This document shows positions 45,901-56,517 of a DNA stretch of 64,000 nucleotides, piece by piece. The DNA is taken from the NCBI GenBank assembly GCA_015680685.1, contig MNCI01005181.1, forward strand, positions 380,175-444,174, read 5' to 3'. The notes beneath the pieces were generated by a model. That model was not told where the DNA came from and made no database searches. It saw only the letters and a program-made list of their open reading frames with translations. Within the stretch, counting starts at the first letter, position 1, and each line of letters opens with the position of its first letter. This DNA is from Gnetum montanum. Taxonomy: Eukaryota > Streptophyta > Gnetopsida > Gnetales > Gnetaceae. The translations under genes and the position numbers were made by a program.

Positions 45901-48900
45901 GCTAACAATTCTTGTTAGAATCTTTGTGATCTCCCTATTGGTGACTTCTACTTGATGTTGACTTGGGGATGATAGGGTGTTGTTAATATATGTTCAACCC
46001 CAAAGTGTTGCATCAACTTTTGAAAGGTGGCACTTGTAAAATGGGTTCCATTGTCAATAATTAGTGCCTATGGCATATCAAACCTATTTACAATGTGTTT
46101 TTATACAAATCAAGTAGCAGTGGAAGATGTACAATTGGTGATGGTTGTTGCTTCTACTCATTTGGTGCAGTAATCAATTGCTACAATGATGTATGCCTTT
46201 CCATTAGACATGGGTGTGATGGAACCCATGAAGTATATGTCCCATAGGTCAAAGGGCTCCAATGGTTGAATCCACTATCAAGGACCCTCCATTTAAGCAG
46301 TCATCCCACCATCTCATTGATAGCATTCACAAGATCAGACAAACTAGTGGATGTCTTTGAAGATTGTAGGTCAATAGTATCTTGTCATCAGGATTTTTAT
46401 GGGCATACATCTCCTAGCATAGTGGCCTTTGCAAGGGCCTTCATGAGCATCTTGGAGAACATGCAATTTTTTTGCATCAGGGATACACCAACAAATTAGG
46501 CCATCGATGCAAACCTTGTAAAGATGTCCATTGATCTCCATAAAGTACTTAGCCTAATGAAAAAACTGTTTTTTCTTCCTAAATTCTAGATCTTGTGGCA
46601 TCTCTTGAGTGAGAAGGCAAGTGAGGATGACATCATATCTTTTTGACTCAGCAGGAACTTGATTATTTATCACTCCTGTAAAGAGGAGTTCATCTAGAAA
46701 TTGATTAGAGAGTAGGCTCTCCTCTTCTTTATTTTCCCATCTTAACATATAGAGATGATCAGTAATCACATTCTTAGTCCCTTTTTGATTTACCATTATG
46801 AGATTAAATTCCTACAAGATCATGAGCCATCATATGATACAAGAGCTTACCATTGGCTTGTTCATTAGGAAGTGGATGACACTATGGTTTGTGTGCACAA
46901 ACACCTTATATCCAAGAACATAGTGCCTAAACTTTTTAAGAGCATACACCACTACCATTAGTTAATTCTTAGTTGTGGTGTAATTCAATTGTGCACCCAC
47001 AATGCTTCGGCTCATGCAGTGGATGTAATATGGATGTTTCTTATCATCCAACTGTGTAAGCATAGCTCCCAAGGCATAATTAGATGCATCCATCATTATA
47101 TGAAATGGTTTGGACCAATCTAGTGCCCATAGAATTGGAGTTTCTATGAGGTTTTCCTTTAGCTATTGGAATACATGTTCACACTCCTTGGTCCAAATGA
47201 ATGGAGAATCTTTCTTTGTAAGCTTGACCAATGACTTTATGATCTTAGAGAAATTCTCTATAAACCATTAGTAGTAGCTAGTGCGTCTAAGGAATGATCG
47301 AATGTTTTTGACTATCTCTAGTTAATGTGTAATTCCTTGGATGACACTCATCTTTTTAGGGTCTACATTAATCCTTTCTTGAGTAATTCTATGTCCTAGT
47401 ACTATGCCTTCCTAGACCATTAAATGGATTTTTTGCCAATTAAGCCTAAGGTTTGTTTCAACACATCTTTTTAGTGCTTACTCAAGGTGATATAAGGCTT
47501 ACTCAAATGTAGCCCCATATGTAGAGAAGTCATCCATAAAGACTTCCACCCTGCTACCAATCTACTATTGAAAAATACTAGGGACTAGAAGCTGAAATGT
47601 TATAGGGGAATTAAACATACCAAACAACATCTTACAATATGCAAAAGTTCCCTAGGGATTCATGAATGTTGTTTTGGGCTAATCATCTAGCGTAATTTGG
47701 ATTTGGTTATAGCCACTATAACCATCGAAGAAGCTATAATAGTAATGCCTAGATATGGTGTTCAACATTTGGTCCAAAAATGGTAATGGAAAATGATCTT
47801 TAAATGTTGTCATATTCAACAGCCTAAAATCAATGCAAATACACTACTTGTCATCCTTCTTTTGCATAGTTATGTGTGGGCTAACCCACTTATTATCTAT
47901 GATGGGATAGATGAACCTTGCCTTAAGGAGTTGTTCTATTTCCTCTTTGAAAATCTGCTTCAACTTGGGGTTCAGCTGCCTCTATAGTTGTTGTCTTGTC
48001 TTCATGGTCAAGTCAGTGTAGATATGATGCTGGCATATCCTTGAAACAATTTTAGTCAATTCAGGATATGATCAAGTAAAGGTTATTGGCCATTTGTTGA
48101 CCACCTTCAACATCTTATCTTTTTATTTCGGAGCAAGATTTACATTGATTATCATGAGCTTGCCATTTTTTGAAAATTCATACTCCATGCTAGATGGTAG
48201 AATTTTTAACTCTAAGGGCTCTAGCTTGAAATTATCAAGGATTTCCAACTCTCCTCGATAGGTATAATGAACTTCATCATCAGAGAGTTGGTGAAGAACT
48301 TGCTCTAGTTCATCCATACCTTTAACATAAGCACATGTCAAGCTCTCAGTAGGTTCCATGTATAGTGTGCTATTGTCAAAGTTAGTTGTTAGCCACTAGG
48401 TATCCTCCTATTTTGTGATTGCTACATATAGGCACCTTTATCTATTTCATGTGCACATTGATTACATGCTTTAATGTGTGTACTTTTAATGGACTAGATT
48501 TTTTGCATGCAATTGCACCCATTATCATTGTACATGATGCATGGAACTCGCTTATTCTCAATTCATCCAAATTCATTCTCCTTGGAGATTTTTAAGGAGA
48601 GGTTCCTAATGCTTATTCATGCATCAGTAGTTCTTAACCACGCATGTCCCATAATGATGGGGAAGTTGCCTTTGCAGTTTTTGACCTTGATAATCAAAAA
48701 ACTAGTAGGATAAGACCAACCATAAAATGTAGTCATAATGTCCTCCACAAATATCAATATGATAGTGATTAACTGGTTTGCCAATTCTAAATAGATATTG
48801 TTCTTCTTGAGAGGTGGTAGGTTCCAAGCCTTGTACATGTCATAGGAGATGAGATTAACAGTAGAACCAAAATCAAGAAGAGCCTTGCATGGCTCATGTC

Positions 48901-48960
48901 CAACAATCTCTAAGTAAATAAGAGGACTTCTTAGATTAAATATCTTCATGGAAAGGTTGC
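45900..48960 (-). pseudogene. pol of element D (decayed)
   Basis: Protease 48,949-48,617: LLDFGSTVNLI (usual DSG changed to DFG), VEDIMTTFYGWSYPTSF and PIIMGHAWL. RT FMDD at 47,540-47,529. RNase H near 47,000-46,750 with HTNHSVIHFL, where the usual catalytic HTDHS Asp is Asn. Integrase with HEGPCKGHYAR near 46,440, and WDIYFMG near 46,235 in place of WGIDFMG, so the first catalytic Asp is lost. Many stops. Confidence 0.82.
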
Positions 48961-49099
48961 TAGCCTTGATCTAATTAGAAAAAGCATAAGTTAACATCAT
49001 AGTGTAGATATAAGGTTGCATTTGGTCTAAAGGACCCTTGAATGTGTTTAATGTAGAGGATGAGGGTGCTCAAGATATAGGGTAACCAGTTGCATTAGG

Positions 49100-51420
49100 T
49101 TGTGAGGGTTTGGGAGACTATTGGGTAGGATAAATGGTCATTTCTTGGATCAATTGTCCTAACCACTCGGCTGGAAGGCCAATTGTAAATTTACAGCCCT
49201 CATAGCATTTCGTTGCTGCAAATGTATGGAAATTTCACCTTGCATAGATGGAGTAGGAGGTAACTAGGTTGAGGGAAGAGGGATGTGTGCAAATAGATGT
49301 AGAGTATGGTATGGATATGGCTGCTCCCTTCAAGTAGATGGTAAATGAGTTCAATGGTACTCTAGAGGATAATAGTGATGTTGGAATGAGGCATGGCTAC
49401 TAGAGCTTTGTGGAGAAACAAGTTGCTAAACATAGTACCCATATGGATCTAGCTGCCTATAAGGGTACTACTATCTTGGTGGTGGTATCCCCCATGACTA
49501 TGGTTGTTGCCATTGCTGGTATTTCTCATACAGTTCTGGTGAAGCTTCACTTGGATAGTAAGCTTGTTGTTGTTGGTGGAACTACCTTGGATTGCCTTGA
49601 GGATAAGGTAATCATATGGGTGCTTGCCTCCTTTCTAGTCAAGGATTCAACACATACACCCCAGACTCTTGTAAGTGTGACACATTAGGAAAATATCTCT
49701 TAGGATGTTCATAATGTCACATCCAATATCATCATCAAAGTCTATCTCCATAACTTCTTCTACTGAAGTAGCTTTGCCCTTACCTTGCAGGTAGGCATGT
49801 TCAGCTTCTTTCTACCTCTTGTGATTACAATCACTATTCTACTCTTTGGATTCTTCAGCAATCTTCATAGAATTTTGGGATTTTTCATCGAAAGACTTTC
49901 ATAATTTATCAACCTTTGCCAAAATATTATTAACAAATTTTTGGATTGGCAAGGTTTTCCTATTCACCACCTCATCAAGTGGTGACTCCTCCTTGTCACA
50001 AAATTGGACCTTCCTTTTCTTGATGGAATGGTCCCATTATATTTTTTTGCACTTTCCCTTTTTTGCAACTCATATAATTCTTTTGCAACCTACTTTATCA
50101 GCCTTTGTATTTGATGAGCTCTTAATTTGAACAATCTCCATTTGGCATAAACCCCAAGAGTTCTTTCGATTTCTACTCTGAGCCCCTTGATGATGTGGTA
50201 GAGTTATTCCCTCTGAGAATAGCCATGGCCAAGGCATCAATGTAAGAGAGAATAATATCCACCCACGGTGTCATCCAAGGTTTCATGTGTTTTCTATTTC
50301 CAACCTTGGATTTACCTTCTTAGATTAGACACTCTAGAGTATGTCTAGTATTTATCATTAAATAGTTCTAGCATGATACTCCTTTTGCAAATATATTTTG
50401 GTTGCAAGGACTAGTACCAAATTTTTGCCTCTTTTATGAGTATCCATAGGAATAGCTTCGATTTCTACCAAGAAGGCATAGGCATCATGAAATGCTTGTA
50501 GATGATTTTTCAGATCAGAGTTATATCCCCCCTCAAATCTTGGGATATTGTTCATATCTAAGTGCTTGATTCAACTATCTTTCACATGCCTAGTTGGGAT
50601 CTTGATTGCCTTTGCAATGTTAAGCATGCTTTGAGTTACTAGAAAAGGTTCATCATCATCATCATTATTTCATTATCATTGATGATGTCCTCTATTACCC
50701 TTTCAATTATTGTGGGCCTAATGATCATCATTATTATTCCACTACTCAACTCCATCATGATTGTTCATTTTGCAGCATTTTTTAGAACCAAAAAAAGATG
50801 CAGATGAAGAGTGTAAAGAGGGAGAAGGACTACCACCATCATGGTATCTACCAACATCCCTTCGGTTTTTAGAGCCATGTTCATTAGGTTTCTTGTCATT
50901 TTGATGCTTGTGCAAGCCGCTGCCTTGACTGCCATCCTTACTTGAACCGGCATTGTTGATAGTGGACCACAAATTCAAGGCCACACCCTCATCACTAGTA
51001 ATGAGGGGTGGAGAATTTTCATGTTGAGAGCCCCTAGAGAGAGGGTCCTCATTGTCATATTCATTTAGTAGGAATAAGAAATTGGTGAACTATTTTCCCT
51101 TCACAAACTCATGATGTTTCTCCTGGTGTTGATCTCTTCGGCATTGTGTTTTAGTGGGATGATAGTCCTAGTAGGCATAATCATCCTCAACGTGCTTCTC
51201 TTGAAGGTCTTGGATGCCTAGCTTGTTAAGAGTTTGAAGTAGCATCATGAGCATAGATTGATTGAGAGGCATTACAATGTTACGTTCCATATCATGCCAT
51301 CGTAGTTCTTCATCTTGGTGTAGGATGAAGGTGAAATCAAGTACATACTCATCTAGATGAGTATATACCACGTTGCAATCTTGTGGGACTAGTAGATTAG
51401 CATCTTCACACCTAAGAGAC
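49100..51420 (-). pseudogene. gag of element D (decayed)
   Basis: VYTHLDEYVLDFTFILHQDE at about 51,370-51,310 is the N-terminal family block. A Ser/Asn/Lys-rich linker is at 50,984-50,742, a gag core fragment DMNNIPRFEGGYNSDLKNHL near 50,560-50,500, and a much altered zinc knuckle near 49,710. Same order as in the other copies. Confidence 0.72.
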
Positions 51421-51562
51421 GATGAAATTTTGCAAGAAAAATATAATATTAGTGTGCTTATATAATTATATTATGTGTGAGAGTGATGTTGACCTTGGGG
51501 TTCATCCAATGATGTTTATGATGCTCACTAATCCTAGATAGTACAAGTTTCAAACAAAAAGA

Positions 51563-51582
51563 GTCCCCAATAATGGTGCCCA
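51563..51582 (-). other. Primer-binding site of element D (decayed)
   Basis: Minus strand TGGGCACCATTATTGGGG after the LTR; resembles the tRNA-Asp-type site at several positions. Confidence 0.55.
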
Positions 51583-52500
51583 GGATGAGTAGTGAAAGGT
51601 ACCCCTATGCTCAACCATACAAATCATAAAGCGTTCATGTGTGATTGAGTTGAATTATGTGGGCTCTATAGTTTTTTGGTACAGTAGTCTTCTAGGAAGT
51701 AAACCTTATCCTAACAGTCATTCGTTGTCTTCCCAATTACATTTGTGAAGCTTAAGGGTATGGTTTAATTGTAATTAAGGCACATGATTTTTGTCATTTT
51801 ATACTTTATGGTTTTGGTACTTGAAATAAAAAAGTTAAGGAATAAATAATTTAACGTCTACTTTAATATAATTGACTAACTATTATTTAACTAGTCATAA
51901 CATAAGTATGCGATCCCACTTGCCGTACACATGTTGAACACACATAATGTTGCTAGGTTATCAAGCGTTAAGTGTTTCTGGGATTACCAAATGTCATATG
52001 TATGCTCAAAGTGGTCTCACTTATGCGTTTACTTAATTGCTATTTAGCTTATCTCACTTAATTAATTAAGTAGATTAATTACTAAGGAACATTGAATAAA
52101 TAACTGAAAACAGTAAATGAATGAATAAAACATTTAAGGTATCTAGAACGCTGCAAGGTTTATCAAGAAGCTTGTCTTTATTTCTGCACATATTGTCATG
52201 CTTAGGTACAATAGTGCTCAAATAAAGATTCGTACATTCAATGACTCCTGCTATGGGAACTTGGAAAAATATTGTAACTTTCAAATGTAAAAACTATAAG
52301 AGCTTCGCTACAACTATGGCTCAACTCCCCATAAACATGATTGTGAGCTCGTATTTATAGTTTTTATTGTTGGGCTATGTCGATGGGGTCCCATATATGT
52401 AGCAAATGCTATGTTGATGCAGCCTCATTGATAGGGCAACACCATGTAAACGGGGCCCCATTGATAGTGGCCTATTGACATGACACTTTGATGCTCATCA
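51583..52500 (-). repeat. 5' LTR of element D
   Basis: 918 bp. Minus strand TGATGAGCATCAAAGTG at 52,500; the inner end is mutated to GGATGAG at 51,583. Next to the right target duplication CATTC. Confidence 0.9.
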
Positions 52501-52505
52501 CATTC

Positions 52506-53240
52506 CAAACAAGAAGGCTTACTAGATGATACCCAATTAGTGGGCTAAATTGAAAATCGAAGTATAGGTGTTACTTCAAAATGGTTTCATGAGGAAAATC
52601 ATTTCACATTTTGCAGTTCTAGTAGTGCTAGTGCCAAAGAAGAACAATGATGAATGGAGGATGTGCATTGAATTTAGGATAGTGAGTAGGAGAGCAATGA
52701 GATATAGGTTTTCTATTACAAAGATGGATGATATCCTTGATGTACTTACCAATGGTAAACATTTTAGCAAAATTGATTTAAAAGTGGTTACATCAAATCA
52801 ATATTAAGCCTAGTGATGAGTGAAAGATAGCTTTCAAGATACTATATGGATTGTTTGAGTAGTTGGTGATGCCATTTGGGTTGCACCTACTACATTCATG
52901 AGATTGATGCATGATGTCTTAAAGTACTTGCTTGGTAAGTTTTGTATTATATTTTGACAATATTTTGTTGTATAGTTGTAATAAGAAAGAGCACTTGGAT
53001 CACTTGAGGATGGTGTATCTTAAGTTCAAGGAGGCATAATTCGTGATCAATGTGAGGAAAATTCATTTATTCAAAAGGAAAATCACATATCTAGGGAATG
53101 TGATTTCTAAAAGTCAAATTCAAATGGAAGCTACCAAGGTAAAGGCAATTAGGGATTAGGTAAGTCCTAAGAATGTGGGAAGATAAGATCATTCCTTAGC
53201 TTAGTAGGTTTTTATAGATGCTTCATAAAACCTTTTAATG
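52506..53240 (+). pseudogene. RT of element E, continued after the element D insertion
   Basis: VLLQNGFMRKIISHFAVLVV, VPKKNNDEWRMCIEFR, MRYRFSITKMDDILDVL and FSKIDL (52,560-52,800) are typical of chromovirus-type RT. The catalytic YFDD box is YFDN at 52,950-52,961 (second Asp replaced). Further: HLDHLRMVYLKFKE and FLSLVGFYRCFIK-like blocks to 53,240. Not functional. Confidence 0.85.
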
Positions 53241-53320
53241 ACATGTTATGCTGTATGTTAGCTTTGTAGAAGAAAATTAATGATTTTTAGTGGGATAATG
53301 GGACCCAATAGAGCTTTGAC

Positions 53321-53720
53321 TTGTTGAAAGAAAAGATTACTTGTGAACTAGTGCTTGAAATTCTAGATTTTCAGAAGCTTTTTCAAGTAGAGGTGGATGC
53401 AAGTGGGCTTGCCATTAGTGGGGTACTTTCACAAGAAGGTAGTACTATTACTTTCTTTTTTGAGAAGTTGAATGAGTTAAGGAAAAAATATAGTATATAT
53501 GAAAAGGAATTGTATTCTATTCTTCAAACAATCAATCATTGAAGGCATTATTTGTTGTTCAAGGTTTTTTCTTTAATGACATATTTTCCATGTGCCCACA
53601 GTAGGAGTCCTAAAGTGAACAGAGTATAAAGCACATGAAATGGCTTACATAGTTATATGAGTTTAAGTTTGTGTTCAGTCACAAAATTGGGAAATCCAAT
53701 ATGGTGGATGATGCATTGTG
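53321..53720 (+). pseudogene. RNase H of element E with a foreign 43-bp patch
   Basis: EVDASGLAISGVLSQEG (catalytic Asp present), KKYSIYEKELYSILQTINH and HYLLFKVFSLMT lead up to 53,580. The expected TDH-containing segment is replaced by 53,581-53,623, which is LTR sequence. Family-like sequence resumes with KHMKWLT, FKFVFSHKIGKSNMVDDAL. A stop follows the patch. Confidence 0.8.
53581..53623 (+). repeat. 43-bp patch identical to the 5' LTR of element F
   Basis: Exact match to 55,740-55,782 (starting ATATTTTCCATGTGCCCACA), same orientation, 2.16 kb apart. The corresponding piece of F's 3' LTR (62,060-62,102) differs at five positions. Confidence 0.9.
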
Positions 53721-53879
53721 CAAGGTGCATATGATTAATTTTAGTGTACCTCATGTAGAAGGTATGGCTGATTTTAATTCTTTTTATGAGCATGATGTTA
53801 ATTTTGGGCAGGCTTGGAGGAGCCTAAAAGAACCATTGATGAGTAGGATAAATTAGTGAAAGGATTATTGTATTCGAGA

Positions 53880-55018
53880 TGAACTATTATTTAATAATGG
53901 AAAGGTATGTATTCCCAACTATGATTTTAGAAAAATAAATTTTGTTTGAAAGGCATTATAGTGACATGGTAGGTCATATGAGAAGGGATAAAACATTGGA
54001 ACTTGTGGATAGGCACTATTTTTGGCCTGGTATGACAACTAAAGTTTGAAAATTTGTAAATGAGTATTTCTCTTGTCAAAAGTTCACAAAACATAAAGGA
54101 CTGGATGAACATTATATGCCTTTTTCAATTCCCAAGAGTTAATGGAAAAATATGTCTATGGATTTTGTAAGTGATATTCCAAAAATAAAAAGTGGAAATG
54201 ATGCAATTTTTGTTATTATTGACAGGCTTTCTAGGATGGCATACTTCATTCCATGCAAGAAGTTGAGTGATACTTCTCATGTTGCAAATTTATTTTTCTA
54301 GCACATTATTAAGTTGCATGGGATTGCTTTAAATATTATTAGTGATACTTTAAATATTATTAAGTTGAGTGATACTTTTAGAGGTCCCTTTGGAATATTT
54401 TAGGGATAAAGTTAAATTGTTCTAGTGCATATCACCCATAATATGATGGATAAATGGAGGTGGTGAATAAATCCTTTCTAAACATATTGAAATGTTTGTG
54501 TGATGGATAAACAAGTAGGTGAAAAATTTTGTGGTGTTGTACAAATTTTTTTGTATAATAATGCGTTTCATATTTCTATTAGCAAAAGCTCATTTGAGGT
54601 AAACTATGAGTTTTATCCAAAGATGGTGGATACTTTAAAGATATTTAATGTTGAAGCTTAAATTAGTGCTGATTTTGTGAAAGAGATGAGGGATCTCCAT
54701 TCATAAGTAACATTAAATCTTCCGAAAAAGACTAAAGAAAGAGTTCTCAAGAGAAATGAGAGTAAATGAAGCCTAATTTTGTTGTTGTTGACTTGGTTTG
54801 GATGCACTTGAAGAAGAAGCACTTAAGAGATGTTAACTTCTTTAAGTTAAAAGCTAAGAAGATGGGGCCTTTTGAAATCAAGGCTAAAATTAATGATAAT
54901 TCTTTTGTAATTAATTTACTTAAAATTTTTAATATGTATTTGTGCTTAATAGTTCAGATCTTGTGCACTATCATGGACCAATTGATGAGAAGACCATATG
55001 GGGTTGCATTGATGAATT
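53880..55018 (+). pseudogene. Integrase of element E (decayed)
   Basis: Zinc-binding region with HYSDMVGHMRRDKTLELV and FSCQKFTKHKG (53,950-54,100); SMDFVSDIP with the first catalytic Asp at 54,161; DRLSRMAYFIPC; ALNIISDT, the second Asp region, with a short internal duplication at 54,328-54,385; SAYHP and MEVVNKSFL with the catalytic Glu near 54,460. The C-terminal part (54,766-54,930) has DLVWMHLKKKHLRD and KMGPFEIKAKINDNSFVINL, the GPY/F-like module of gypsy integrases. A DLVHYHGPIDEKT-like tail follows in another frame; no chromodomain recognised. Confidence 0.8.
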
Positions 55019-55215
55019 AAATTAGGTTATTGATTAGTCCAAGCCTTCAATGGAAAGGAAGACAATTGTGCCCTAGCACTTGGATGTAAAGAGACATGAA
55101 TATTTAATCCATTGGGATAATTAGTCTATAGATTATGTTGTATGGGTCCATGAGATCAAACTTCATAAGTGGGAAGTCACTTCAACCCCTACTCATTCAC
55201 ATGAGTTTACTTTTT

Positions 55216-55230
55216 GAAGGGTGGGAGAGC
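55216..55230 (+). other. Polypurine tract of element E
   Basis: GAAGGGTGGGAGAGC directly before the 3' LTR start at 55,231. Confidence 0.75.
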
Positions 55231-55583
55231 TAGTCTAGGGACACCTCTTTTGATCTCCTTTGTTCCTTTCCTATGTTTGTGTTTGTAGGTTTCAAGCTTA
55301 AAGAAGATATCTTAGGGGATAGGAAGAAATATTGGCTAAGAGCTATGGCTGATAAAAGATGGCCTAGAACAAAAGAAGATGTTTTGTTGAATTTGTTATC
55401 TTCTCTAAAGAGATGTCTTGCTATAGAGAAGATGTCTTGTACAAAACGTCTCCTACTAGGAGGAGACATCTTACCTACATAGAAGACAACTTCCTTGTAA
55501 GTTGAGTTCTAATAGGAGACATTTCTCCAAGGCTAGAGATGACTCGTACAACTATGGAAACTTTCAATATCATCCTTTTTTTT
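55231..55583 (+). repeat. 3' LTR of element E, first part
   Basis: Aligns with 36,351-36,715 (ACACCTCTTTTGATC, GGCTAAGAGCTATGG, GATGTCTTGTACAA blocks). Interrupted after a T run at 55,576-55,583 by element F; continues at 62,700. Confidence 0.88.
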
Positions 55584-56378
55584 TGATGGGACACGATATC
55601 GCATGGGCCGTGATATTGCATCCTACGCAATATCGCGGTGTGCCGCAAATTCTATAAATAAGAGGCAGCTCTCCCTTGTTTTTCATATTAGGCTTAGACA
55701 ATAGGGAAACTTTGGCAGATTGATCACTTCAGAGATAGAATATTTTCCATGTGCCCACAGTAGGAGTCCTAAAGTGAACAGATCTTTATTTGAGCAAACA
55801 TTGTACCTGAACACAAGTTTGTGTACGGCAATAAAGACGAACTTCCTGGATAAACCTTGCAGTGCATGGAATAGGCTAATTAGGATATCATTTAATGTTA
55901 TTTATTGTTTTCCATTTACATGCTTTATTAGGAATTAAATCTTTCTCAACCCTTCTCTCCTAGTTAAGTGCCTCAGTACGACTGCTTCGAGTATGTGCGT
56001 TACGCGTGGTGATCCCAGCAACGATTAGCGTTTGGTAGCCACAGTTGCATTGGTTCAAGGTGTGAATGGTAAGTGGGAACATATGCTAATGCTAGGTTAA
56101 TTTAGACTTAGTTCATTAGTTAGAGTTAGTAATTAGTCTCTCTACCCTTCACCTCACTAGCATAGGAGATAAAACTAGAAAAGATATAAAAATCATATAC
56201 CTCGGACTTACTTAACCATACACCGTGACAAATACAAGTAAGTCTGGAAAGACAACGAATGGTTAAGCTTAAGTGTTCCATGAGGCATGTAGGCACTTAG
56301 TCTACGGAGTTCGACTAGATCATGCGTGTTATGCTCGTATTCATATGGTTGAGTGTAGGGGTACCTCGCCACTCATCA
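55584..56378 (+). repeat. 5' LTR of element F
   Basis: 795 bp, TGATGGGACACG to CGCCACTCATCA. GATATC, GATATT and AATATC hexamers at 55,595, 55,612 and 55,629, TATA box TATAAATA at 55,653-55,660, AATAAA at 55,830-55,835. Confidence 0.93.
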
Positions 56379-56397
56379 TTGGCACCTTTGCCAAGGA
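56379..56397 (+). other. Primer-binding site of element F
   Basis: TTGGCACCTTTGCCAAGGA immediately after the LTR; tRNA-Asp type. Confidence 0.88.
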
Positions 56398-56517
56398 CTA
56401 AGTGTTTATGCACTAAGTAGAACATAGGATATTATTCACATCTTTGGGAGCTTAAAAAACCTTAGGGTTAATCAAATTTTTTTTTATAATGGTTAAAGAG
56501 CACATTGATAAGACATC

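Larger units (their letters stand above)
39321..52500 (-). mobile_element. Element D: 13.2 kb Athila/Tat-like gypsy, nested in element E
   Basis: Minus-strand element bounded by LTRs and by the perfect 5-bp duplication CATTC (39,316-39,320 and 52,501-52,505). Same layout as element B: LTR, tRNA-Asp-type primer site, gag, protease, RT, RNase H, integrase, non-coding region, internal U3-like array, ORF3, polypurine tract, LTR. It is more decayed than B: its LTRs differ more and the RNase H and integrase catalytic residues are replaced. E's RT reads on across the site once D is taken out, which shows the insertion order. Confidence 0.93.
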
